A DNA stretch of 64,000 bases from Actinoalloteichus_B caeruleus (GTDB lineage: Bacteria > Actinomycetota > Actinomycetes > Mycobacteriales > Pseudonocardiaceae): assembly GCF_000718005.1 (NCBI RefSeq), contig NZ_JODV01000004.1. The stretch is one strand, 5' to 3'. Below the pieces are notes generated by a model, which saw only the letters and a program-made list of their open reading frames with translations, searched no databases and had not been told where the DNA came from. The translations under genes were made by a program, and so were the position numbers. Shown here one piece after another: positions 27,895 to 36,029 of this stretch (position 1 is its first letter; every line of letters starts with the position of its first letter).

Positions 27895-29253
27895 CTACTC
27901 GGCGGCGGAGGCGACGACCGAGTCGCGGAGCACCGAGGTGAGGTCCCGGACCTGGGCGGCCACCGAGTCCTCGTCGAACATGTTCGTGGTGTAGCCGACC
28001 TTGCCGTACACGACGCCGTCAGGTCTCGGTTCCAGGGACCAGAGCAGGCCGTCCGGCAGTTGGGATCCCTCGGCCGCGGACAGGGTGCGGCTCCGGATCG
28101 CGCTGAACGTCACGTCTCCCGCCGTCCGCTCACTCATGATGAACGGCGACTGCACCACCTGGAAGACCGCCGCCGCTCCCCCGGGGTCCTGCACCGGGTC
28201 CATCAGGTCGGGGGCCGCCGCCGAGAGCTGGAGGAAGGGGATCTCGTGGTCGTAGGCGGCCAGGCAGGCGGTTCGCGTGCGTTCGATCACCGAGGCCAGG
28301 TCGCCGCCGCCGATGTCGACGCGCAGCGGCAGGAAGTTGTAGAAGCTGCCGACGGTGTCCTGGATCCACCCCGGGCTGCGGCCGGGCGTGAAGGTGGGGA
28401 CGACGAGATCGCTGCTCCCGGTGCGGTCCCGCAGATAGGTGAGGTAGGCGGCGAGGTACACCATGAACGGTGAGGAGCGGGTCCGCCGGGCGACGAGGTC
28501 GACGGCCCGCCCGTACCGCTCGTCGAGGACGAAGCGGTGCCAGCCGGTGCGGAACTCGCCCTCGCTCGGGCGGGGCCGGTCGGTGGGGATGGCCGTCATC
28601 CGCGCCCCCCGCAGGTTCTCCCGCCAGAACGCCAGGGCCCGAGCCGTGGACGGCCCCTCGGCCTGGGCACGCTGCCACGCCACGTACTCGCGGGGCTGCC
28701 GCACCTGCGGCAGCACGGGGAGCCGGTCTCCCCGGCGGGCGGCGTAGAACTCGGCGAGGTCCCGCATCACCACCTGCGCCGACCACCCGTCGACCATGGT
28801 GTGGTGGGCGATCAGGACCAGGACGCCGTCCTGGTGGTCGAACCGTCCCAGCACCATCCGCAGGGCGGGGTGCTCGGTGGCGGGGAACGGGCCGGCCTCG
28901 ATCTCGCAGGCGAACCGTTCGGCGGTCTGGTCCCGGTCGCCGTCGGCGGGCAGGTCCCGCAGCGTCAACTCCGGCTCCGCCGCCGGCCGCACCGCCTGGT
29001 GGGCGTCGTCGCCCTCGACGACGATGGAGGTGCGCAGCGCCTCGTGCCGGGCGACGAGGTCGGTCATGGCGGCGCGGAGGACCTCCACGTCGATCCTGCC
29101 GTGCACCCGCCAGCCACCGACGATGTGGTAGTAGGGCCCGAAGGGGCCGCTGTCGTCACCGTGGTCCATCGCCCGCAGGAACTCCTGCTGGGCGGTGAGC
29201 GGCACCCGTTCCGCCCCCTGGCCCGGCGGGGTGCGTGACGTGTCGTGCGCCAT
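27895..29253 (-). CDS. Free-standing condensation enzyme (SgcC5 type)
   Basis: 452-aa stand-alone NRPS condensation domain. Seen: the catalytic motif HHTMVDG at residues 150-156 (His151 the likely base), RHEALRTS (C2-like) and the later motif VGSFYNFLPLRVDI. No A or PCP domain is attached. SgcC5 of C-1027 uses this fold to make an ester between the PCP-bound beta-amino acid and the enediyne core alcohol, and NcsB/MdpC relatives do similar couplings; here it should join the beta-tyrosine arm to its acceptor. It is the last gene of the minus operon adenylation-aminomutase-halogenase-condensation; its start is 2 bp after the halogenase stop. Confidence 0.95.
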   Translation of the reverse strand: MAHDTSRTPPGQGAERVPLTAQQEFLRAMDHGDDSGPFGPYYHIVGGWRVHGRIDVEVLRAAMTDLVARHEALRTSIVVEGDDAHQAVRPAAEPELTLRDLPADGDRDQTAERFACEIEAGPFPATEHPALRMVLGRFDHQDGVLVLIAHHTMVDGWSAQVVMRDLAEFYAARRGDRLPVLPQVRQPREYVAWQRAQAEGPSTARALAFWRENLRGARMTAIPTDRPRPSEGEFRTGWHRFVLDERYGRAVDLVARRTRSSPFMVYLAAYLTYLRDRTGSSDLVVPTFTPGRSPGWIQDTVGSFYNFLPLRVDIGGGDLASVIERTRTACLAAYDHEIPFLQLSAAAPDLMDPVQDPGGAAAVFQVVQSPFIMSERTAGDVTFSAIRSRTLSAAEGSQLPDGLLWSLEPRPDGVVYGKVGYTTNMFDEDSVAAQVRDLTSVLRDSVVASAAE

Positions 29254-29255
29254 GA

Positions 29256-30755
29256 TCAGACCTTCCCTTCGGTGGTGGCCCCCACGGGTGGGGTCCAGTG
29301 GAAGCCGTCGGCGGACGGGACCAGGCCCCCGGGACGCACGGGGCGGGTCTCGTCGAGGTTGTCCCCGGTCGCCGCGTGCACCTGGATCCGGGCCCCGGCC
29401 CGGGCGACGTCCTTGGCCAGTGCCGAGCTGAGCAGGTCGCGGTCCTCGCCCTCCCGCTCCACGGGCTGGTCGACGATGTCGGCCAGCTCCTGGAAGGCGG
29501 CCTGCCGCTGGGCCGCGTACGCCTCGGGGGTGACCAGCGCGAGCTCGGCCGAGGCGCCACCGCCGACGAGCTCCACGAAGGACTCCATGCTGGTGGCCTG
29601 GCGGCCGAGGACCTTCTTCGCCCGCCAGAAGTAGGACTCCTCGTCCTGGTGCATGTCGTAGAAGCCGACGAGGAAGTCGTGGAACCGGGTGTACTCCATG
29701 CGGTACCGGGTCTCGAACTCCTCGAACGCGGTGGTGTCGTCCAGGTCTCCCCGCAGCACGGTGTTCAGGGATCGGGCGGCGAGCAGCGCGCCGTAGGTGG
29801 CCAGGTGCACGCCGGAGGAGAACACCGGGTCGATGAAGCAGGCGGCGTCACCGGTGAGCACGAGACCGGGCCGCCAGAAGCGTTCCTGGATGTAGGAGTA
29901 GTCCTTGCGGACCCGGATCTCGCCGTAGGGTCCTTCGGTGACCCGACGCGCGTCGGCCAGCAGCTCGGCGATCATCGGGCAGTCCTGGATCAGCCTGGTG
30001 AGCGCCTCCTCCCGGTCGCCCCGCACCCGGTCGAGGGCCTCGGGGAGCACCACGGCGCCGACGCTGGTCAGCTCGTCGGTCAACGGGATGTACCAGAACC
30101 ACCCCGAGTCGAAGGCGGCGGCGACGATGTTGCCCTGGTTCGGCGCCGGCATGCGGCGCCCACCCTCGAAGTAGCCGAACAGCGCCAGGTTCCGGAAGAA
30201 CTCCGAGTAGCGTCGACGGCCGCCCACGCGTTGGTGGATGCGGCTGGTGTTGCCGGAGGCGTCGACCACCCACCGGCACCGCACCTCCCGGCGGCGGCCG
30301 TCGGCGGAGGACAGGACGACGCCGACCACCCCGCCGTCCTCCTCGACGACGTCGTGGACGGTGGTCTCCTCGACGACCTCCACCCCGTGGCGCCGGGCGT
30401 TGTCCAGCAGGATCTGGTCGAAACGCATCCGTTCGACCTGGTAGGCGGTGGAGGAGTCGCCCGCGAAGCGGGGTGACGCGCCGAAGGAGAACGTCCAGGG
30501 CGTGGGGTTGCGGCCCCACCGGAACGTGCCGCCGCGCTTCACCACGAACCGGGCCCTCTCCAGTTCCTCGGTGACGCCGAGGAGTTTCCCGATGCCGTGC
30601 ACGGTGGCGGGGAGCAGGGACTCCCCGATCTGGTAACGGGGGAACCGTTCCCGCTCCACCTGGAGGACGCGGTGACCCTGTCGGGCCACCAGGGTCGCGA
30701 CCGTCGAGCCGCTGGGTCCGCCGCCGACCACGACGACGTCGTAGGGATCACTCAC
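29256..30755 (-). CDS. FAD-dependent halogenase (SgcC3 type)
   Basis: 499-aa flavin-dependent halogenase that acts on PCP-tethered aromatic substrates. Seen: FAD-binding VVVGGGPSGSTVATLVAR at the N-terminus, the RFPRYQIGESLLP region, the halogenase hallmark WFWYIP, and LVLTGDAACFIDPVFSSG. By synteny and family it should chlorinate C-3 of PCP-bound beta-tyrosine as SgcC3 does; bromination is possible with the same fold. It needs reduced flavin from a partner. The gene lies 39 bp after the aminomutase and 2 bp before the condensation enzyme. Confidence 0.95.
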   Translation of the reverse strand: MSDPYDVVVVGGGPSGSTVATLVARQGHRVLQVERERFPRYQIGESLLPATVHGIGKLLGVTEELERARFVVKRGGTFRWGRNPTPWTFSFGASPRFAGDSSTAYQVERMRFDQILLDNARRHGVEVVEETTVHDVVEEDGGVVGVVLSSADGRRREVRCRWVVDASGNTSRIHQRVGGRRRYSEFFRNLALFGYFEGGRRMPAPNQGNIVAAAFDSGWFWYIPLTDELTSVGAVVLPEALDRVRGDREEALTRLIQDCPMIAELLADARRVTEGPYGEIRVRKDYSYIQERFWRPGLVLTGDAACFIDPVFSSGVHLATYGALLAARSLNTVLRGDLDDTTAFEEFETRYRMEYTRFHDFLVGFYDMHQDEESYFWRAKKVLGRQATSMESFVELVGGGASAELALVTPEAYAAQRQAAFQELADIVDQPVEREGEDRDLLSSALAKDVARAGARIQVHAATGDNLDETRPVRPGGLVPSADGFHWTPPVGATTEGKV

Positions 30756-30794
30756 CGTTGCTCCTTGTCGGGTCTCGGGGCATTCCGCTCGGTG

Positions 30795-32402
30795 TCACCG
30801 CAGCCCTCCGATGGCGGCCTCCACCGCGGCGAGGAACTCGCCGTGCTGGAGGGCCGAGGCTGTCCGCTCGATGTCGTCCGCCATGTACCGGTCCCGGTCC
30901 AGGGTGGGCACGACGTCCCTGACGTGCTGGTACGCGGCCGCCGCCGCGGGACCGAGCTCGTCGGGGCCGCCGGCGAGGTCGACGGCCTGCGCCGCGGCGA
31001 GGAACTCCACGGCGAGGATGCGGTCGTTGTTGCGCAGCACCCGGCGGGCGTTGCGCGCCGAGATCAGGCCCATGCTGACGATGTCCTGGTTGTCCCCGTT
31101 GGAGGGAACGCTCTGGGTGCTGGCGGGGCCGATGGTGCGGTTCTCCGCGACCAGGGCGGTGGCCGGGTACTGGGCGCCCGCGAACCCGCTGTTCAGCCCC
31201 GGGTCCCCCGCGACGAGGAACTCGGGGAGCCCGTAGCTCAGGTGGCGGTTGAGCGCCCGGTTGAGCTGCCGCTCGGCGAGCACACCGAGCTGGGTGAGGC
31301 CGATGGTGACGAAGTCCATCGCGAAGGCGATGGGCTGGCCGTGGAAGTTGGCCCCGTGGAAGACCTCCCGGTCCTCGAAGAACAGGGGGTTGTCGTTGGC
31401 GGAGTTCAGTTCGATCCGGAGCTTGCCCTGGGCGTGCGAGAGCACGTCGCGCACCGCGCCGAGCACCTGCGGTGTCGCGCGCATCGAGTAGGCCTTCTGG
31501 AGGTACAGCTGGGTGCGCCGCACCCCGCTGTCGCCCTCTCCGGCGTCCCGCACCTGGTCGCGCAGCACCGCGTGTTCCACGGTGCGGCCGCTGCCCGCCA
31601 GCAGCGCCCGCATGTTCGCGGCGGTGTCGACCTGCCCGGGGTGGGGCCGCGCCACCTCGTGCCCCTCGGCGAGGAACGGGCTGGTCGACCCGCGCAGCGC
31701 CTCGGTCAGCAGCGCGGAGACGATCTCCGCCTGCCGGACCTGGGTCAGGGCGCGGTCGACGACCAGGGAGCCGAGACCGGTCATCGCGGAGGTCCCGTTG
31801 ATCAGCGCCAGGCCTTCCTTGAACCGCAGTTCGAGCGGTTGGATGCCCCGTTCCCGCAGCACCGGGCCGGTCGGGACGGCGGCGCCGTCCCGCAGCAGGT
31901 AGCCCTCCCCGATGAGGGTGGCGGCGATGTGGGACAGCGGGGCGAGGTCACCACTGGCACCCAACGAGCCGATCTCGGGGACGGCGGGGGTCAGCCCGAG
32001 GTTGAGGTACAGGGCCAGCCGTTCCAGTACCTCGGGGCGCACCGCCGAGTGCCCCTTGGCCAACGCGTTCAGCCGCGCGGCGAGGACGGCCCTGGTCTCG
32101 TCCTCGGCGAAGAGCGGCCCCACCCCGGCGCTGTGGCTGCGGACCAGGTTGGTCTGGAGTTCCACCTCGTGGTCCGGCCCGACGAGCATGTAGATCATCT
32201 CGCCGAACCCGGTGGTGACCCCGTACACCGGGGTGCCGTCGTGGACGATGTCCTCGAACAGCTCCCGTGACCGCGCCACCTTCTCCAGGGCGGACGGGGC
32301 GACCGAGCACGGGGTGATCCCCTCCGCCACGCGGACCACGTCGCAGATGTCCAGGCTCTCGCCGTCGAACACGACCGGGCGTGGGCTCTCCTGCTGTGTC
32401 AA
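30795..32402 (-). CDS. MIO-type tyrosine 2,3-aminomutase (SgcC4 type)
   Basis: 535-aa member of the aromatic ammonia-lyase/aminomutase family, which forms the MIO prosthetic group by itself. Seen: Tyr60 in YGVTTGFGEMIY, the MIO tripeptide Ala149-Ser150-Gly151 in GSLGASGDLAPLSH, NSANDNPLFF, and HLSYGLPEFL, SVPSNGDNQD. The match to SgcC4/MdpC4 is strong over the whole length, so the reaction is most likely L-tyrosine to beta-tyrosine. Mutase versus lyase and the product stereochemistry cannot be proved from sequence. It sits between the adenylation and halogenase genes, 28 and 39 bp away. Confidence 0.96.
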   Translation of the reverse strand: MTQQESPRPVVFDGESLDICDVVRVAEGITPCSVAPSALEKVARSRELFEDIVHDGTPVYGVTTGFGEMIYMLVGPDHEVELQTNLVRSHSAGVGPLFAEDETRAVLAARLNALAKGHSAVRPEVLERLALYLNLGLTPAVPEIGSLGASGDLAPLSHIAATLIGEGYLLRDGAAVPTGPVLRERGIQPLELRFKEGLALINGTSAMTGLGSLVVDRALTQVRQAEIVSALLTEALRGSTSPFLAEGHEVARPHPGQVDTAANMRALLAGSGRTVEHAVLRDQVRDAGEGDSGVRRTQLYLQKAYSMRATPQVLGAVRDVLSHAQGKLRIELNSANDNPLFFEDREVFHGANFHGQPIAFAMDFVTIGLTQLGVLAERQLNRALNRHLSYGLPEFLVAGDPGLNSGFAGAQYPATALVAENRTIGPASTQSVPSNGDNQDIVSMGLISARNARRVLRNNDRILAVEFLAAAQAVDLAGGPDELGPAAAAAYQHVRDVVPTLDRDRYMADDIERTASALQHGEFLAAVEAAIGGLR

Positions 32403-32430
32403 CTCTCGCTCCTTCTCGTGGCGTCGCGGC

Positions 32431-34350
32431 TCAGCCCGCTGACGGACCCGGTTGTGATCGATTCCGGACGGCCGCCCCGACCAACGCGGCCATGCCGGCG
32501 GGGGTCGGGTTGGCGAGGAGGTCCTGGAGGGTCACCTCGACGTCGAACCGGCCCCGGACTCCGACGAGGACGCGCAGCAGGAGCGGGGGACTCCCGCCCT
32601 GGGCGAAGAAGGAGACGTCCGGTTCGACGCGGGGGACGCCGAGCACGTCGGAGACGACCGCGAGGACGTGCCCCTCGGCCTGGCCCGGTGGGGGCTCGGT
32701 GGTGGGTCCCGGTGGGGCGGTGGGGCCGGCGGCGATCAGCGCCCGCCGGTCGACCTTGCCCGCCACCGTGCGGGGGAGGGGTTCGGCGCGGGTGACGAAC
32801 TCGAGCGGCCCGGTGGGCCCGACGCGCACCCGGCGCAGGTGCGCCCGCCAGACGGCCGGGGTGCCCTCGGACGTCGCCTCCGCTCCGGCCGGGCCCGTGA
32901 CGACGTGGGCGATCAGCCGGCCCACGAGCCCGTCGGCGTCCACGGCGGGCACGACCGCGCACTCCAGTACCGATTCGTGGCTGGCCAGGTCCGCCTCCAG
33001 CTCGGCGGGTTCGACGCGCACTCCGGCCACCTTGACCTGGTCGTCGCGGCGGCCGAGGAACTCGAGGAGGCCGTCGGGCCGCCGTCGTCCCCGGTCGCCG
33101 GTGCGGTAGCACCGGGTGGTCGGCGGGGCGGCGTCGGTGCCGGCGAGGGGCGCGAACGCGGCCGAGGCGCCCTCGTCCCCGAGGTAGCCCTTGGCGACGC
33201 ACCGCCCCCGCACGACGATCTCGCCGGCGACGCCCACCGGGCACGGCAGGTCCTGCTCGTCCACGACGAGGACCTCCCGGCCGGGGATCGGACGTCCGAT
33301 GGGCACGCGCTGGCCCTCGTTCCCGGTGACCTCGTGCCAGGTGGCCGCGATGGTCTCGGTGGGGCCGTACACGTTGGCCAACCGCGTGGTGGGCAGCACC
33401 GCGCGCAGTTCCCGCGCCAGGTTCCCCGGCAGGGCCTCGCCCATCAGCAGCAACGCGCGCAGCGTCGGGGGTGGGCGCCGGCCGTGGCGGGTGATCAGCC
33501 GGAGGAGTTCCCGCGCCACGCTGGGCACGGTCTGGAGGAAGGTGACCCGCCGGACGGTGAGCCAGTCGAGGAGCCGTTCGGGGTCGACCCGGACGGACGG
33601 GGGGACCGGGCAGAGCGTGGCACCGGCGATCAGCGCGGCGAAGGTCTCGCACAGGCTCGGGTCGTGGTCGGGAGCGGCCCACTGGGCTACTCGGGACCCC
33701 GGGCCCAGGTCGAACTCCTCGACCAGCCAGTTCGCGATCTCCAGCAGCGACCGGTGGTCCTGGGCCACGCCCTTGGGCACCCCCGTCGACCCGGAGGTGT
33801 GGGCCACGTAGGCGGTCAGGTCGAGGGGCACGTCCCCTCCCCGGCGGGTCGGCCCCGGGTCCCTGCTCCCGGAGCGTCCCCGAGGCGGGTGGACGTCCAG
33901 CACGGGTCTCCCCAGCTCTTCGCGGTACCACCGGACCAGCTCGTCCGGTTCGCCGGGCGCCGACGTCGTGCGCAGCAGGCACACCGGATCGGTCTGGGCG
34001 AGCACGTGGCGGCCCCGGGTCCCCAGTTCGCCGACCCCGAGCCAGACCAGGTGGCCGCCGGCCCGCAGCGCCCCGAGCGAGGCGACGGCCTGCGCGGCTC
34101 CGCCAGGCATCCGCACGGCGACGGCCGCTCCCTCGACCACCCCGACGTCCCGGAGGCGGTCGGCGAGGTCGTCGGCCGCCTCGTCCAACTGCTGGTAGGT
34201 GAGGACATGGGAGTCCCCGAGGACCGCCCGCGCCCGGGGCGCGCTCCGCGCCCGGGCGCGCACCTCCTCGTGGACCGGGAGGCAGGCCCGGGCGCGGTGG
34301 CGCCCCGCCGTCGACGGCGCGAGGCCGGACGGCGGGCCGATCTCGGTCAT
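32431..34350 (-). CDS. NRPS adenylation enzyme (SgcC1 type) with degenerate C-terminal carrier domain
   Basis: 639-aa protein. The adenylation domain (about residues 25-545) shows AHTSGSTGVPKGV (A3), NVYGPTETIA (A5), YRTGDRGRRRPDG (A7), GRRDDQVKVAGVRVE (A8) and the A10 lysine in RTVAGKVDRRAL. In the pathway it should activate beta-tyrosine and load it on the free PCP encoded divergently. Residues about 565-630 fold like a carrier protein, but its signature reads FFAQGGSPPLLLRV: the position of the phosphopantetheine serine is Pro588, with Ser587 one place early. This domain is probably not a working carrier. ATG 34350 follows GGAG. First gene of the four-gene minus operon. Confidence 0.93.
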   Translation of the reverse strand: MTEIGPPSGLAPSTAGRHRARACLPVHEEVRARARSAPRARAVLGDSHVLTYQQLDEAADDLADRLRDVGVVEGAAVAVRMPGGAAQAVASLGALRAGGHLVWLGVGELGTRGRHVLAQTDPVCLLRTTSAPGEPDELVRWYREELGRPVLDVHPPRGRSGSRDPGPTRRGGDVPLDLTAYVAHTSGSTGVPKGVAQDHRSLLEIANWLVEEFDLGPGSRVAQWAAPDHDPSLCETFAALIAGATLCPVPPSVRVDPERLLDWLTVRRVTFLQTVPSVARELLRLITRHGRRPPPTLRALLLMGEALPGNLARELRAVLPTTRLANVYGPTETIAATWHEVTGNEGQRVPIGRPIPGREVLVVDEQDLPCPVGVAGEIVVRGRCVAKGYLGDEGASAAFAPLAGTDAAPPTTRCYRTGDRGRRRPDGLLEFLGRRDDQVKVAGVRVEPAELEADLASHESVLECAVVPAVDADGLVGRLIAHVVTGPAGAEATSEGTPAVWRAHLRRVRVGPTGPLEFVTRAEPLPRTVAGKVDRRALIAAGPTAPPGPTTEPPPGQAEGHVLAVVSDVLGVPRVEPDVSFFAQGGSPPLLLRVLVGVRGRFDVEVTLQDLLANPTPAGMAALVGAAVRNRSQPGPSAG

Positions 34351-34564
34351 CTCGTCACTCCGATCACGACCGGAATCGTCACACGCGCCGCGAAGAAAAC
34401 GCTTCTCGTGAATTGCTCCGCTTTTCTGGCCCCACGGGCACCTGCGCGCAGGGCACGTGCGCGGATGCCCGGACGACCCACTTCGGAGGACACTGGCGCT
34501 TCGGTCTCCATTCCTTGGGGGACACGACACACCCCACCACCACCGAAACAAGGGAGACGCCACC

Positions 34565-34855
34565 ATGTCGGATGCCGCGGTACCGCCAGCCCCGTCCCGG
34601 TCCACCATCAGGGAAACGGTGACGAGAATTTGGTCCACGGTCCTGGAGATGCCTCCGGGCCGGAGCGACCTGACGTTCTTCGAGCTCCAGGGCCAGTCGA
34701 TCTCCGCAGTGCGGATCACCGCTCGGATCGAGGACGAACTAGGGCTCACCGTGGACGTCGGAGCCCTGTTCGACGACCCTGACCTGGACACTTTCCTCGA
34801 CACGGTGTTCGAGGGCGCCCACGGGTCCTGCGCCGGGGTCCGCGAGGGGGGATGA
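34565..34855 (+). CDS. Free-standing peptidyl carrier protein (SgcC2 type)
   Basis: 96-aa type II carrier protein. Seen: helix I RETVTRIWSTVLEMP, the 4'-phosphopantetheine site Ser45 in FFELQGQSISAVRI, and the C-terminal helices (LFDDPDLDTFLDTVFEG). It should hold beta-tyrosine while the halogenase, the hydroxylase and the condensation enzyme act, as SgcC2 does in C-1027. A phosphopantetheinyl transferase is needed and none is seen in the window. ATG 34565 follows AAGGGAGA. It is divergent from the adenylation gene, sharing a 214-bp promoter region. Confidence 0.93.
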   Translation: MSDAAVPPAPSRSTIRETVTRIWSTVLEMPPGRSDLTFFELQGQSISAVRITARIEDELGLTVDVGALFDDPDLDTFLDTVFEGAHGSCAGVREGG

Positions 34856-35075
34856 CGGGGCGCGGTGGGTCCCCCGAACGGGAACCGGCCACCACCGGTA
34901 CACCGCCGGAATCATCCGGAAAATGACAAACGGACATTCGGCGGTCCAGGTGGGAAGGCAACTCGGGAGTTGGGAAGGGCGACCCACCACCGATACCGTG
35001 GTCCTGCAGGCGAAAAACGCGGGGAAACGAAATCCGGAATCGGAGGATTTCCCCGCACTATCAAGGAGAAAATCC

Positions 35076-35615
35076 ATGAGGCTATCTCGGAAGAATTCCG
35101 CGGTGCTCGCCGCCGGCGCTGTGGTGGCCGCCGGACTCGCCACCAGTTTCGGCGTCGCCGCGGCCGACAACGACGACAACTCCCTGGCTGGCACGTCGCG
35201 GGTGACCTACAGCTGCGGCGACCCGGCCGACCCCCGGGTCGAGGACATCGACGTCACCATCACGGCGCCGGCGACCGCGACCCAGGGCGACACCGTGACC
35301 GTGGAGGCGAGCACCCTCATCCTCCTCGGCGTGCCCTTCGACGCCCCGGCCGGTTCCTTCGCCACGGAGCTCGACATCGAGCTCGGCGGCGACGCGTCCG
35401 GCAGCGTCACCGCGGCGGGTCTCAGCAACGTCGAGACTCCCGCGAACGAGCCGATCCGGTTCACCGGTGGCGAGACCCAGATCACCCTGGACGAGCCCGG
35501 CCAGGTGTCCCTGACTCCCGCCACCATCACCTCGGTGGTCGACGGTTCGGAGTGCGTCGTCGTCGGCGAGGCCGCCACGGCCGCGACGATCGACGTGACT
35601 CCCGCCGTTCGGTAA
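35076..35615 (+). CDS. Small secreted acidic protein (candidate apoprotein, family uncertain)
   Basis: 179-aa protein with a clear Sec signal (basic MRLSRKNS, hydrophobic core, cut likely after AAA at residue 30). The mature part, about 149 aa, is Thr/Val/Gly-rich and looks all-beta; it has 24 acidic and only 4 basic residues with no Lys and no His, and two cysteines (Cys47, Cys160) that can form one disulfide. It is not recognisably like the neocarzinostatin/C-1027 apoprotein family, which is shorter and has two disulfides; some resemblance to the secreted DUF6801-like proteins of actinomycetes is seen. ATG 35076 follows AAGGAGAA. Its place beside the beta-tyrosine PCP and its acidity make a chromophore carrier a testable idea, not a conclusion. 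Confidence 0.87.
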   Translation: MRLSRKNSAVLAAGAVVAAGLATSFGVAAADNDDNSLAGTSRVTYSCGDPADPRVEDIDVTITAPATATQGDTVTVEASTLILLGVPFDAPAGSFATELDIELGGDASGSVTAAGLSNVETPANEPIRFTGGETQITLDEPGQVSLTPATITSVVDGSECVVVGEAATAATIDVTPAVR

Positions 35616-35622
35616 CGAACCC

Positions 35623-35653
35623 GGTCGGTAGCGCGGTCCCCGCGCTACCGACC
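35623..35653 (+). terminator. Hairpin terminator after secreted protein gene
   Basis: Perfect 13-bp stem GGTCGGTAGCGCG with its complement and loop GTCCC, 7 bp after the stop codon. Confidence 0.85.
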
Positions 35654-35680
35654 CGGCTCGGGGAGTTCCCCTGACAGGAC

Positions 35681-35706
35681 GGCCCCCTCGCCTCGGCGAG
35701 GGGGCC
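35681..35706 (+). terminator. Second hairpin, tandem terminator
   Basis: Perfect 12-bp stem GGCCCCCTCGCC with its complement and a 2-base loop, followed by GTTCGTCGTTGTGG. Back-up terminator 28 bp beyond the first. Confidence 0.75.
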
Positions 35707-36029
35707 GTTCGTCGTTGTGGGCGAGTTGCCGGGTGGTGCCGCCGCCGGGAATCAGTTCCCCGGCATCCGGACCCGGCGCCGGCTGGTCGCGGCGGCGGCG
35801 TGGTGGGTTCGCGCCCCGGGGCGGTCCCAGCCGGTGCGGCGGCAGCGAGGTCCGACGAGCCGGTCGGGGTGGAACGCGTCACGTCCGCCCCGGGGGGTGA
35901 GCACCGGCTGTCCCGGAGACACGGCGGTCCGGGTCCGTCCACGTCGCGTGCCGCGTGGACGGACCCGGACCGACTGGTCAACCGTCGCGCCCGGGAACCG
36001 GAGTGCCCGACGCGATCCTCCGGCGAGGG
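35707..36029. other. 323-bp gap between convergent genes
   Basis: No gene seen. Contains a long hairpin at 35925-35972. Confidence 0.6.
35925..35972 (-). terminator. Long hairpin terminator after the 36-kb flavoprotein gene
   Basis: Perfect 19-bp stem CGGTCCGGGTCCGTCCACG with its complement and a 10-base loop, 57 bp beyond the stop of the minus-strand flavoprotein gene. Confidence 0.85.

Noticed and set aside
35076..35615. Direct assignment as neocarzinostatin-family apoprotein
   Set aside because: No recognisable motif similarity, longer chain and only one possible disulfide; kept only as a hypothesis.
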